Part shown: one piece after another, positions 19,215 to 27,862 of the stretch
How positions within the stretch are numbered: the first letter of the stretch is position 1
Layout: every line of letters begins with the position of its first letter
Source of the DNA: Streptomyces fulvoviolaceus
Lineage (GTDB): Bacteria > Actinomycetota > Actinomycetes > Streptomycetales > Streptomycetaceae
NCBI RefSeq assembly: GCF_000718165.1
Contig: NZ_JOEY01000061.1
Span: 1 to 60,929, forward strand
Reading direction: 5' to 3'
DNA length: 60,929 nt
Position numbers and translations under genes: made by a program
Notes under the pieces: generated by a model
Seen by the model: only the letters and a program-made list of their open reading frames with translations
Told to the model about the DNA's origin: nothing
Database searches by the model: none

Positions 19215-20030
19215 TCAGATCGCCTGCCTGGCCAGCCTGTGCAGGGTCCGCGCGGCAGGTGATCCGGGGTCGGCCGTCATCAGGACGACCTCCTGGTCAT
19301 CCTCGGGCACGAGCAGGACGTCACAGTTCAACCGCAGCGCACCGGCCTCTGGATGGTCCAGGGTCTTGGTGCGGTGCCCGGGAGCGTGGACCGGACGTGC
19401 CTGCCAGATCTGCCGGAACTCCTCACTGCCGGCGTGCAGTTCGGCCAGCAGGGCGGCCAGCTGCGGGTCATGCGGGTAGCGGTCCGCGGCCCGGCGCAGC
19501 CGCGCCACCACGATGTGCCCGAACTCCTCGGCGCTGGAACTCTCGTACATCCGCCCCTGGCCCAGGAAGCGGCGCCGGGCCAGGTTCGTCGTCCCGCCTC
19601 CGAGATCGCGCCCGAGCAGTGCCTGGGCCAGGGGGTTCCAGGCGACGACGCCGTACGCCGCATCAGTGACGATGGCACCGGTCTCCGGCAGCCGCTCTAG
19701 CATCCGGGCCACGTGCGGGCGCACCCGCCGCACGGCGCCGATGCCAGGCGGCGCGCTCGAACCCGCCAGGCGGAACAGATGGCTGCGCTCGGCGGGCATG
19801 AGCCGCAGCGCCCGGGCCAGCGCGTCCAGGATCCGAACCGACGGCCGCGGCCCCCGGGCCTGCTCCAGCCGCGTGTAGTAGTCGACCGACATGTGGGCGA
19901 GCTCCGCCACCTCTTCGCGGCGCAGACCTGGTGTGCGGCGGGCGGTGCCCGTCACCGCCAGGCCGACCTCGTGCGGACTCAGGCCCGCCCGGCGCTCCCG
20001 CAGGAAGCGGGCCAGCTCCTGCCGCGCCAT
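19215..20030 (-). CDS. XRE-family regulator with MmyB-like ligand-binding domain
   Basis: The ATG at 20030 has a very strong GGAGGAGG. Residues 1-75 form a helix-turn-helix (LARFLRERRAGLSPHEVGL, RTPGLRREEVAELAHMSVDYYTRLEQ), and residues 95-250 the MmyB-like domain (TDAAYGVVAWNPLAQALLG), which in relatives binds a fatty-acid-like ligand. The protein is full-length at 271 residues. It faces an SDR gene 71 bases away; regulators of this group commonly control a divergent oxidoreductase gene, so the SDR is the probable target. Confidence 0.85.
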   Translation of the reverse strand: MARQELARFLRERRAGLSPHEVGLAVTGTARRTPGLRREEVAELAHMSVDYYTRLEQARGPRPSVRILDALARALRLMPAERSHLFRLAGSSAPPGIGAVRRVRPHVARMLERLPETGAIVTDAAYGVVAWNPLAQALLGRDLGGGTTNLARRRFLGQGRMYESSSAEEFGHIVVARLRRAADRYPHDPQLAALLAELHAGSEEFRQIWQARPVHAPGHRTKTLDHPEAGALRLNCDVLLVPEDDQEVVLMTADPGSPAARTLHRLARQAI

Positions 20031-20101
20031 GTCGCCTCCTCCCACTGCCTGGTACAGGCTGTCCCTGGCAGGGCAGCCACGACCAGGGAAGTGTGGTCGC
20101 C

Positions 20102-20818
20102 ATGAACGAACGCACAGCTTTGGTCACCGGTGCCAACAAGGGCATCGGCAAGGATATCGCCCGGCTGCTCGCCGCCGAGGGTCTCACCGTGTACGTGGGC
20201 TCCCGCGACCGCGGGCGCGGGCAGCGGGCCGTCGAGGAGATCGGCGCCGGGGCCCGCCTGCTGGTCCTCGACGTGACGGATCCTGGCGGCATCGCACAGG
20301 CCGCAGCTCAGGTGGACCGCCTGGACGTGCTGGTCAACAACGCCGGCATTTCACCATCACTCGCTCCGCCGGCCGACACCGACGTCGAGGAGTTCCGGCG
20401 CACATACGAGACCAACGTGTTCGGGGTGTTGGCGGTGACCAATGCCTTCCTGCCCACCCTGCGCCGGTCCCCGCGCCCGCGCATCGTCAACGTCTCCAGC
20501 GGCACCGCGTCGCTGACCTGGAGCACCAACCCCAACCCCCAGTTCACCCCTGGAAGCGGTGGCGCTGCCGCGTACCGGTCGTCCAAGGCCGCCCTCAACG
20601 CGCTCACCGTCTTCTACGCTCAGACGCTGGCCGGGGAGGGCTTCAAGGTCAACGCGCTCGCCCCCGGCCTGCGGTCCACTGATCTCAATCCCCGGGCCGC
20701 CGCTGCCGGCGGTGACCCGGCCGAGGCCGCGCAGGGTGCTCTCCGCCTGGCCCTGCTGCCGGATGACGGCCCCACCGGTGGCTTCTTCTCCTGGGACGGA
20801 GCGCCCGTGCCCTGGTGA
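20102..20818 (+). CDS. short-chain dehydrogenase/reductase
   Basis: The 238-residue protein has the cofactor motif TGANKGIG at residues 8-15, an Arg-containing second strand (SRDRGRG) that suggests NADP, the NNAG motif (VNNAGIS), the active Ser in NVSSG and YRSSK for Tyr and Lys. So the Ser-Tyr-Lys triad is complete. The extra stretch between Ser and Tyr (WSTNPNPQFTPGSGG) resembles carbonyl-reductase-like members. The substrate is unknown. It is controlled probably by the divergent MmyB-type regulator. Its stop is four bases from the end of an IS5 transposase frame. Confidence 0.85.
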   Translation: MNERTALVTGANKGIGKDIARLLAAEGLTVYVGSRDRGRGQRAVEEIGAGARLLVLDVTDPGGIAQAAAQVDRLDVLVNNAGISPSLAPPADTDVEEFRRTYETNVFGVLAVTNAFLPTLRRSPRPRIVNVSSGTASLTWSTNPNPQFTPGSGGAAAYRSSKAALNALTVFYAQTLAGEGFKVNALAPGLRSTDLNPRAAAAGGDPAEAAQGALRLALLPDDGPTGGFFSWDGAPVPW

Positions 20819-20822
20819 TCAG

Positions 20823-21665
20823 TCATGGGCGGCGTCGGGGACGGGCGCCCCAGCGGTGGGTGGTCCAGGCTCGGCGCAGCAGGCTTCGGACGGTGATGAT
20901 CGTGTCTGCAAGGTCGAAGAAGGCGTTGATGACGGTCGCGCGGCACTCGTAGCAGCAGGCAAGGCGGTGGAAGGCGTTCTGCCAGGCGTGGGCGCGTTCG
21001 ACGTGCCACCGCTGACTGGCCTGGATCGGCGCCTTCTCGCCCTTGAGCGCAATGCGACCGTGCAGGTTGCGGGCAGTGAGTTCGGCGCGGGTCTTGTCCG
21101 AGTCGTAACCGGCGTCGAGGTGCACCGTGATGTCGTCGGGCAGCGGTCCGAGGTCGTCGAGCAGGTTCAGGGTCGGCGCGAGCAGTGGGGAGTCGTGGCG
21201 GTGCGCTCCGGCCAGGACCCGGCCGAGCGGGATTCCGTAACCATCCGTCATACCCGAGCGTTTCATCCCTCGTTTGCCGCGATCGACCGGTGAGCGCCCG
21301 GCGGCCTCGCCGCCGCCGGGCGCTTTGATGATGGAGCCGTCGATGGCGATCTGGTCGAGCATGAGCCCGATGATCCGGTCGTACGATTCCAGCGCGATCT
21401 GCTTGAGGCGGGCGAAGAGGCCGAGCCGGATCCACTCGTCGCGGCGGTTGCGGATGGTGGTCGCCGAGCAGGTCGTGTCGCCGATCGCCTGGTAGGAGCA
21501 GCCGAAGCGCAGTAACTGCAGCAGTTTGTCGAACACGATCCGGTCACTAATGCGGGGCCGGTGGCAACCCAGCGGGTGAGACGGATCGATCGTCGGGCGT
21601 TCGGGCAGCAGCACCGTGAATTGGTCCCAGAGCGGGTCGGTCAGCCATGATGGAAGCACAGGCAC
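20823..21665 (-). CDS. IS5-family transposase, intact
   Basis: From the GTG at 21665 the frame reads VPVLPSWLTDPLWDQF and gives a 280-residue protein; a start at 21707 would add 14 residues. The three catalytic acidic residues are in place: IAIDGSIIK, HLDAGYDSDKTR and the Glu in VERAHAWQNAFHRL. The N-terminal part (LRFGCSYQAIGDTTC) is the helix-turn-helix. No frameshift is seen, so this is the one apparently functional transposase in the window. GTGATCA sequences in opposite orientation lie just upstream of the start and the element ends directly against the neighbouring IS630. Confidence 0.8.
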   Translation of the reverse strand: MPVLPSWLTDPLWDQFTVLLPERPTIDPSHPLGCHRPRISDRIVFDKLLQLLRFGCSYQAIGDTTCSATTIRNRRDEWIRLGLFARLKQIALESYDRIIGLMLDQIAIDGSIIKAPGGGEAAGRSPVDRGKRGMKRSGMTDGYGIPLGRVLAGAHRHDSPLLAPTLNLLDDLGPLPDDITVHLDAGYDSDKTRAELTARNLHGRIALKGEKAPIQASQRWHVERAHAWQNAFHRLACCYECRATVINAFFDLADTIITVRSLLRRAWTTHRWGARPRRRP

Positions 21666-21761
21666 GGGTCCCCCAGTGATCACAGAGTGTCGCAACTCCA
21701 TGATCACGGAGAGCTGTTCTCGCCTCGCTGCCCGGGTACCCCTCGCCTATCTGTGCGGGCT

Positions 21762-22894
21762 CTAAGCGGCTTGGATGCGGTTCGTTGCTGACTGCCGGAT
21801 CCGGTCGCGTTGATGGTTCATGGCCTGGTCGACGGCCTTGCCGATGGCGTCGGTGCTGGTCTGGGCGCGTTGCGGGTAATCCTGGTACTTCGCCTGGCGC
21901 CAGACCAACTCGATGTCGTTCAACTCCGGGCTGCGCGGTGGCAGGTAGAACAGCTCCACCCCGATCCTGGTCAGCTGCTTGCGGCGGCCCTTGAATGCCT
22001 CGGCCGTGTGCGCTGAGGCGTTGTCCAGCACCACGGTGCACGGCCGCGAGCGTGCCCAGACGGGCAGCTGTCCATCGAGGCCGTCGGCGGCCAGCTCCAG
22101 GGCTGCGGCCCCACCGGGCAGGCCGGCCAGGTCCGCGCAGACGAACTCCAGCAGCATCCCGGCGTCGATCTTCCCGCAGGTGGGCTGCCAGAGAGGGTCC
22201 GGCGTGGTGCCCACGATCTGGGCGCCGAGCACGTTGACCCGGCGGTTCTTGGTGTCCTCGCGGGGCACCGCCGCCCGCTGCCCGATGCGCGAGTAGGTGT
22301 AGCCGGTGGGCATGGTCGGGGCGAAGCCGGACTCGTCCAGGAAGATCAGGTCGCGCTCGCCCGCGTGCGCCTCCATCCATAAGTCCGCAAGTCCTCCAAC
22401 CGGGCCCGGGCCGCTTGCTGGAGGACGGGGTCGGCATGGTGCCGCACCGTGACGCGGGTGCGTTTCCAGCGGAAGCCGTCACGGCGCAGCAGCTCCCACA
22501 GCCAGTCAGCGGAGATCTCTACTCCGCGCTGTTCGCGCAGCCAGTCGCACAGTGCCGGGACGGTCCAGGTGATCCCTTCCGCGGCGGAGACGTCCAGCAG
22601 CCGTGCCGGCGCGGCGCGGTCGTCGTCGCCGAGCACCCTGGCCGGATGCCCCGGGCGTGGGGCGTCCGGCAGTGCCTTGACCCCGCCGGCGTGGAGGCGG
22701 TGGGCCGCCGCGCGGGCCGTGACCACGTTGCACTCCAGCAGGTCGGCGACCTCGGGGGCGGTCTTGCCGCGGTCGAGCAGGCGGATGCACTACGCCCGCT
22801 GCCGGGTGTAGCGGGTCAGATCCCGCCGAACCAGCAGTTCGCGCAACTCGCGACGCTGATCGGCAGTCAACTCGATGCGGAGGATGTTCGACAC
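21762..22894 (-). pseudogene. IS630-family transposase with amber codon and frameshift
   Basis: A GTG with GGGAGGG starts SNILRIELTADQRRELREL, meets a TAG after TRYTRQRA (where GAG is expected), then goes on with CIRLLDRGKTAPEVADLLE and WLREQRGVEISADWLWELL. Near 22380 one base is missing and the frame changes; the DDE part then reads DLIFLDESGFAPTMP, VVLDNASAHTAEAF and SPELNDIELVW, holding all three catalytic acidic residues. The stop codon TAG is formed at the element's end with target bases. Two lesions make it inactive. Confidence 0.8.
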
Positions 22895-22950
22895 GGCGTC
22901 CCTCCCACAGGAGCCCTACCCAACCAGCAGCCAACTTCGCCCGAGCCGCT
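21765..22950. mobile_element. IS630-family element
   Basis: The ends are AGCGGCTTGG on the left and, read inward from the right, AGCGGCTCGG. Each is bordered by TA, the known target dinucleotide of this family. The left end abuts the IS5 element and the right end lies in the last codon of a methyltransferase gene. Confidence 0.65.
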
Positions 22951-23597
22951 TAGTTCTTGGCCGCCAGCAATTGCAGCTCCTGGAATTGCCGCTTGTCGGT
23001 GGGCTTCGGCTCGCACAGCACCCGGGCGATCTCGCTCACGCCGACATCACGCAGCAGCCCCGCCAGGCGGTCGGGCGACCAGCGATAGGCCGTCATCACC
23101 GAGTGGTCGAAGGACTGCGTGGGGATCGCGGAGTCGTCGGTGGCGAAGCAGCTGATCAGCAGGTGACCGCCAGGGGCCAGGACCCGGGCGAACTCCGCGA
23201 CCACGGTCGGGAGGTCCTGCGGTGGGATGTGGATGATCGAGGATCGCGAAAGCACCCCGCCCAGCGCGCCGTCCGCGATGTCGAGCGCCGCCATCGAGCC
23301 CACCTCGAACCGCAGCTCCGGATTGGCCTCCTGGGCCAGCCCGATCATCGCGGGCGACGCGTCGACACCGAAGGCACGCAGTCCCAACCGCCGTAGATGA
23401 GCGGTGATATGCCCGGGTCCGCAGCCCAGATCCGCGACCTCGCCTTCACCACCAGCGCGCACCGACTCGGCGAACGCGGCGAACAGCGCACGCTCCAGCG
23501 GCCGGTCGCGCAGAGTGTCGGCGAAGTGCTGTGCGTAGCGCGTTGCGACGGCGTCGTAGGCGTCGCGGGTGGCGGGGAGGGAGTCCAGTTCGACCAT
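22950..23597 (-). CDS. class I SAM-dependent methyltransferase
   Basis: The 215-residue protein starts MVELDSLPATRDAYDAVA, with an ATG at 23597 that fits this family better than the longer frame. Motif I is VADLGCGPGHIT (residues about 54-65), followed by the acidic GVDASPAMIGLA loop and the LAPGGHLLIS strand, giving a complete SAM-binding fold. The target may be a small molecule; none is indicated. The IS630 insertion replaced the DNA right after the stop, and the stop codon uses one base from the element end, so the final residue could have changed. Confidence 0.8.
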   Translation of the reverse strand: MVELDSLPATRDAYDAVATRYAQHFADTLRDRPLERALFAAFAESVRAGGEGEVADLGCGPGHITAHLRRLGLRAFGVDASPAMIGLAQEANPELRFEVGSMAALDIADGALGGVLSRSSIIHIPPQDLPTVVAEFARVLAPGGHLLISCFATDDSAIPTQSFDHSVMTAYRWSPDRLAGLLRDVGVSEIARVLCEPKPTDKRQFQELQLLAAKN

Positions 23598-23809
23598 TCC
23601 GGGAATGTAGTGGGTGCCACTGACACGGGCAGCGCCCGGAGCGACGCGACTCGCATCGTGGTCAGGCAAGTCTGCTCTGGTGCCATGTCAGGGGGATCAC
23701 AACACGGTCGACCTATCCGGTCACGGCACTAGAGAGGCCCTCAACCTGCAGGTGGCGGGCACCCGCGGCACGTCGAAGCGGGGCGGCCTGGGTCGTCCCC
23801 GCCTTCGGG

Positions 23810-24212
23810 TCATGCCGGCAGGTCGAGCCGGACCTTCACGGTGACCTCGAACAGTTGGCCGGGAAGCGCCAGCTCGACAACGCCGGACAACGTGCTGGCG
23901 GGGCGGTGCGAGCCGAAGTATCCGCGGTGCGCTTCGGAGACCGCGTTGAACTTCTCGCGGAGCCCGACGACCAGGACCGTCGTCTCCACCACCTGGTCAC
24001 GCGTCGCGCCGAGTCCCTCCAGCGCCTTGCCCTGGTTCGCGAACGTCGCCTTCGCCTGTGCCGCGAAGTCACCCTCACCGATCAGTTGGCCCTGCGCGTC
24101 GTGGGCGAGCTGGCCGGAGACGTAGATCTCGTTCCCGACGCGGAACGCCTGGGTGTCGTTGTAGCTCCTCCCACGCCAGACCATGGTCGAACCTGTCTGT
24201 GGAAACAGTCAT
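23810..24212 (-). pseudogene. RidA-family protein with an apparent 2-bp deletion near the start
   Basis: The core reads YVSGQLAHDAQGQLIGEGDF and goes to the C-terminus as in RidA/YjgF enamine deaminases, with the SGQ and the final beta strand LFEVTVKVRLDL. A well-placed ATG at 24212 with AGGAAGAAGG gives MTVSTDRFDHGLAWEEL, the usual opening of a related group, but in a frame that misses the core by two bases near 24167, where CTAC stands for an expected CTCTAC. If translated from the ATG at 24184 instead, a 124-residue protein with a short wrong N-terminus results, which might still fold. The conserved catalytic Arg of true RidA is not evident. The intact LysR regulator is divergent. Confidence 0.6.
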
Positions 24213-24301
24213 TACGCCTTCTTCCTTTCAGCTGCGGAACGCGAACCGACACGGAACGAGTCAGCCGCTCCCCTCAGCGATGCACACCCGCCCAGCTATA
24301 T

Positions 24302-24313
24302 GGCAAACTAATC
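24302..24313. promoter_or_regulatory. LysR-type box candidate in the ridA-LysR intergenic region
   Basis: GGCAAACTAATC repeats the motif before the truncated LysR at 18262, with identical distance to the start codon. It may be the autoregulatory site. Confidence 0.45.
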
Positions 24314-24319
24314 ATTACG

Positions 24320-25240
24320 ATGATCGACATTTATGAAACCGAATTCAGGAAGGCGGACCTGAATCTCCTGGTGGTCTTCGCCGCCCTGATGCGCGAGCGC
24401 AGCGTCACCCGGGCCGCCGCCGCCCTGCACCTGAGCCAGGGCGCGGCCAGCGCCGCCCTCGGCCGGCTGCGCAGGCTCTTTGACGACGAGTTGTTCACCC
24501 GGACCCGTAGTGGTGTTGAGCCCACACCGCGCGCCGTCGAACTGGCCCGCCGCATCGGCCCGGCGCTCGGGCTGATCCACGGCGCCGTGACCGACCGGGA
24601 CCAATTCGATGCGGCCACCGCTCGGCGCACCTTCACCCTGGGAATGTCCGACGACCTGGAGGCGGCGCTCCTGCCCCGTCTGCTGGCCGCCACGGTCGGC
24701 CTGCCGGGCATCCGGCTCGCCGTACGGCAGGCCAACCGGAACACCGTCGCCGACCTGCTCGACCGCGGCGAGGTCGACCTCGGCGTGGCCGCCGCCCCCG
24801 CACACGGCACCGACCACCGCACCCGGGACCTGTTCACCTCCGGCTACACCTGCCTGTTCAACCCGCGCCTGCTGTCGCTTCGGACCCCGATCGGCCTGGA
24901 CGACTACCTGGCTCACCCGCACCTGTTGATCTCCTACGACGGCCGGCGCGGCATCGTCGACGACCTCCTGGAAGCACGCGGACTCGACCGCCGGGTAGTC
25001 GCCTCCACGACGCATTTCGCCGGAGCCGCGCTCCATCTCGGAACCGTGCCCGCCCTGGTGACCCTCCCCACCCACGCGGCCACCGTGTACGCCGACGCCC
25101 TGGGCCTGACGGCCGCCGCGCCGCCCCTGCCGATGCCCCAGTACACCGTCAGCTCGATCTGGCACGCCACGGCGACCGACGACCCCGCTCACCTCTGGCT
25201 CCGCCGCCTGGTCGACGAGGCGACAACGGGTGCCCGGTAA
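24320..25240 (+). CDS. LysR-family transcriptional regulator
   Basis: The 306-residue protein has the helix-turn-helix at residues 10-65 (FRKADLNLLVVFAALMRERS, AAAALHLSQGAASAALGRLR, LFTRTRSGVEPTPRA) and a periplasmic-binding-like co-inducer domain from about 90. The full length and clean motifs indicate function. It is divergent from the RidA-like gene, the usual target arrangement, and its leader shares a 12-base motif with the nitrilase promoter region, so it may now control the nitrilase locus too. The permease fragment converges with its end. Confidence 0.85.
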   Translation: MIDIYETEFRKADLNLLVVFAALMRERSVTRAAAALHLSQGAASAALGRLRRLFDDELFTRTRSGVEPTPRAVELARRIGPALGLIHGAVTDRDQFDAATARRTFTLGMSDDLEAALLPRLLAATVGLPGIRLAVRQANRNTVADLLDRGEVDLGVAAAPAHGTDHRTRDLFTSGYTCLFNPRLLSLRTPIGLDDYLAHPHLLISYDGRRGIVDDLLEARGLDRRVVASTTHFAGAALHLGTVPALVTLPTHAATVYADALGLTAAAPPLPMPQYTVSSIWHATATDDPAHLWLRRLVDEATTGAR

Positions 25241-25302
25241 CTCTGCGTGCGGGCCGAGGGCAGGGTGGGAGGTCCCTCCGACACCCTCCTGCTTGGTCTG
25301 CA

Positions 25303-25966
25303 CGACGATGCCCGTCGCCTCCTGCTGGTCCTCCTCGGTCAGTTCCGCTCTGCCCGTCGCCGAGCTCGGTCTCAGCGAACGCGTGACGATGAGGTACGTC
25401 AGCGACGTGACGACCAGGCCGACGACCCAGGCGATGTCGATGCCGGCCAGTTGGCGGGCTCCCGGGCCGGTGTACTGCCAGCCGCCCGGGTCGGCGAGGA
25501 CCATGAACGGGATCTCCGCGGCGAAGCCGATCGCGTACGCGGTGAGTCCGCGCCAGGACCAGTCGCGGATCACGCGAATCATGGTGCCGAGCGTCGCCTT
25601 ACTGTTGTTTGGTTCCACGACGGCGGGTGCGGCAGACTCGACTGCCTTGATCGCCTCGCCGTACGCCCGTACAGGGTCCGGGTGCAGCCCATACGCGGCC
25701 TGCCAGGAGAGCGTCAGGTGATCGGCTGCGGACCCTGGGGCCGTGGCGGTCGACGCATCGTCGATCGTTTGGCCCACCGCCTCACGGACGGTGGGGACGA
25801 TGCGTTCTTCCAACCCGTTCTCGGCGTCGTTGACTCGGTGGGCCGATCCCGCGGCGTCCAGGATTCGGGCGAGGTCCCCCTCAGGATCGCCTCCGATACG
25901 CGTGTACTCGCCATCCTCGGGCTCCGGCCATCCGAGGAGAGCATCGACAACGTCGAGCTGATGCAT
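25303..25966 (-). pseudogene. chimera of an Abi_C-like C-terminus and an NCS1 permease tail
   Basis: The first half (about 130 residues; LLGWPEPEDGEYTRIGG, then AYGEAIKAVESAAPAVV and NSKATLGTMIRVI) resembles the C-terminal domain found in abortive-infection-type proteins. Without any stop it continues as WRGLTAYAIGFAAEIPFMVL and IDIAWVVGLVVTSLTYLIV, the last membrane helices of a cytosine/allantoin-type NCS1 permease. The two parts are unrelated, so the joint near 25570 marks a deletion. Both genes have lost their other ends; the frame stays open past the natural end of the permease and opposite the LysR gene. Confidence 0.55.
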
Positions 25967-26335
25967 GCCATCTGCGCCGACCAGTGCGTCATAGGCCGTC
26001 TCCCGGGAAGCAGCACCATTCGCAGCCGGAGGCAGACCTCCACCGCACTATCGTCGTCACGCGAGAAGTGCTGTGCCACCCAACCTCTGCAAGGCCCCGC
26101 CAAGATGGCGGGGGGACACCGTCGTAGCGGGCAGGCTCGTTGTGGTCCATCCGAACGCAGAAGGGCGGCCGTGCCAGGGTCATGGTCCGTGAACGTAACG
26201 CTCAACGATGCAGCAGAGGATTGAATTTCAGGCGCCCAAGAACCCCTCGGATCTTGAACCGCGCCCGGGACGGAAAGCCTCACACTCACTCCGTACCGGC
26301 CGCGTTCCAGACGCTCTGTTCATGTCGTTCCTCCA

Positions 26336-26614
26336 TCATTCGGCAACTGGCGTACGGGGTGTCGACTGGCATGTGACGGTCCTGGCCCTGGGGGTGACGA
26401 TGCGCACCCTCGCCGTGCGACGGCCGGGGTTCCGCAGGGCGCGGACGCCGGTGCCGCGGAGCCAGAACCCGGCGTCGCGTCCGAGGACCGGCCCGGGCTC
26501 GCCGTCGCGCAGCTCCAGCTGCACCCGCCCGCGGGTGACGACGCCGAACGCGTCGCGCCACTCCGCCGCGACCACCGCGACACGCGCGCCACCGCGCAGC
26601 GCGAGCATCCGCAC
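26336..26614 (-). CDS. small conserved beta-rich protein, partner of the sigma factor
   Basis: A GTG eight bases after the first base of the sigma-factor stop gives a 92-residue frame with many beta-strand-like segments (LRGGARVAVVAAEWRDAFGVV, GRVQLELRDGEPGPVLGRD). This looks like a small cupin-like or barrel domain, which is my inference. Close spacing suggests translation coupled to the sigma factor. An internal ATG two codons later could be the start. No database family comes to mind. Confidence 0.4.
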   Translation of the reverse strand: MRMLALRGGARVAVVAAEWRDAFGVVTRGRVQLELRDGEPGPVLGRDAGFWLRGTGVRALRNPGRRTARVRIVTPRARTVTCQSTPRTPVAE

Positions 26615-26619
26615 CGGGA

Positions 26620-27618
26620 CTACTCCGTGCCGTCCGCCGGCAGGCGCTCCGGCAGCCCGAGCCGCGGGAACTGGTCGTCGTGGAACGTGACGATCTCGGC
26701 GATCGCCCCGCCGGTGATCCGCAGGACGTCGATCGTCAGCGGCAGGTACGCGCCCTCCGGCTTCTGCCAGAGGTAGAAGGCGACGGCGGGCTGCCGGTTC
26801 ACGGAGGTGGGGACGGCGCGCAGGCCCTTCATGCCCTCGAAGCCGCTCTCGACCCAGTCGTTCACCACCGCGTCGCGGCCGATGTACAGGCCCGGCGTGG
26901 GCGGCATCGAGCACCGGACGTCGTCCCGCAGCATGGCCGCGATCCCGTCGACGTCGGTCGCGACGCTGGCTTCGGTGAAGCGGCGCACCAGCTCGCGCGT
27001 CCCGGCGTCCTGTTCGCCGCCGGTCCAGTCCTGCCGCTCGGCGGGCAGGTGCTCCCGCATGCCGGCGCGAGCCCGCTGCAGCGCGCTGTTCACGGAGTTG
27101 ACGGAGTCCCCGAGGAGCTCCGCGACGTCCTTCGCCGGCCAGCCGAGCACGTCCCGCAGGATCAGCACGGCCCGCGGGCGCGGCGCGAGGTGCTGGACTG
27201 CGACCAGGTAGGCCAGCTCGATCGTCTCCCGCGCGACGGCGACGGTCTCCGGCTCGTCCGCGTCGCCCGCGGGCAGCTCGTCGAGCAGCCGGTCCGGGTA
27301 GGGCTGCAGCCACAGCACCTCGCCGCCGGTCGCAGGCTCCGGGCGGCACTTGGCGAGCAGGTCCAGGCAGGCGTTGGTGGCGATCCGGTACAGCCAGGCC
27401 CGGAACGTCGACCGCCCCTCGAAGGTCTCCCGCCGCCGCCAGGCACGGAGGAACGTTTCCTGCACGGTGTCCTCGGCGTCCTCGAACGACCCGAGCATCC
27501 GGTAGCAGTGCACGTGCAGCTCCCGCCGGTGCCGCTCCGCCAGCCCCGAGAACGCCGGCTCGTCGACCTCGCCCAGCCCGCTCACGCCCAGCTCGTCCAG
27601 CCGCGTGTCCGCACTCAT
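26620..27618 (-). CDS. ECF sigma factor with SnoaL-like C-terminal domain
   Basis: The ATG with GGAAGG upstream gives 332 residues. Region 2 (residues 30-95) includes YRMLGSFEDAEDTVQETFLRAW and the -10 recognition helix; region 4 (about 150-205) has LPPRPRAVLILRDVLGWPA-like sequence with VAELLGDSVNSVNSALQRAR. The rest, from about 215, is a SnoaL-type domain (RFTEASVATDVDGIAAMLRDD, YIGRDAVVNDW). ECF factors with this tail do not need a separate anti-sigma factor; the tail controls them. This matches the group often listed as TIGR02960. The target promoters are unknown. A small gene follows directly. Confidence 0.85.
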   Translation of the reverse strand: MSADTRLDELGVSGLGEVDEPAFSGLAERHRRELHVHCYRMLGSFEDAEDTVQETFLRAWRRRETFEGRSTFRAWLYRIATNACLDLLAKCRPEPATGGEVLWLQPYPDRLLDELPAGDADEPETVAVARETIELAYLVAVQHLAPRPRAVLILRDVLGWPAKDVAELLGDSVNSVNSALQRARAGMREHLPAERQDWTGGEQDAGTRELVRRFTEASVATDVDGIAAMLRDDVRCSMPPTPGLYIGRDAVVNDWVESGFEGMKGLRAVPTSVNRQPAVAFYLWQKPEGAYLPLTIDVLRITGGAIAEIVTFHDDQFPRLGLPERLPADGTE

Positions 27619-27682
27619 CACGTCATCCTTCCGCCTCGTCGTGTCCCGTCGTAGGTGTGACGGGTGCGGGCGCGAAAACTCA

Positions 27683-27862
27683 TCACTCGGGTCGGTCGGC
27701 ATGGCGGAGCGTTTCGCATCCTTGGTAGGTCGGGTTTTCGACGTGGTGGAGAACGAGGATGGCCTGCACCAGTGCGTTCGTCCGGGAGGGACTGCAGCGC
27801 GGCGTGGTCAGGACTTTCCAGGTCTTGAGGGTGGCGACGGCGCGTTCGCCGCGGCAGCGGAT
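27683..27862 (-). pseudogene. IS5-like transposase, C-terminal fragment
   Basis: Reads RGERAVATLKTWKVL, then VQAILVLHHVENPTYQG. The first phrase contains the last catalytic Glu of DDE_4-type transposases and the end is the usual tail. The rest was lost where the following IS200-type remnant joins. Confidence 0.6.

Noticed and set aside
24308..25302. Continuation of the minus-strand chimera frame to 24308
   Set aside because: This part lies antisense to the LysR gene and reads as Gly/Arg/Gln-rich noise; the permease similarity ends near 25303.
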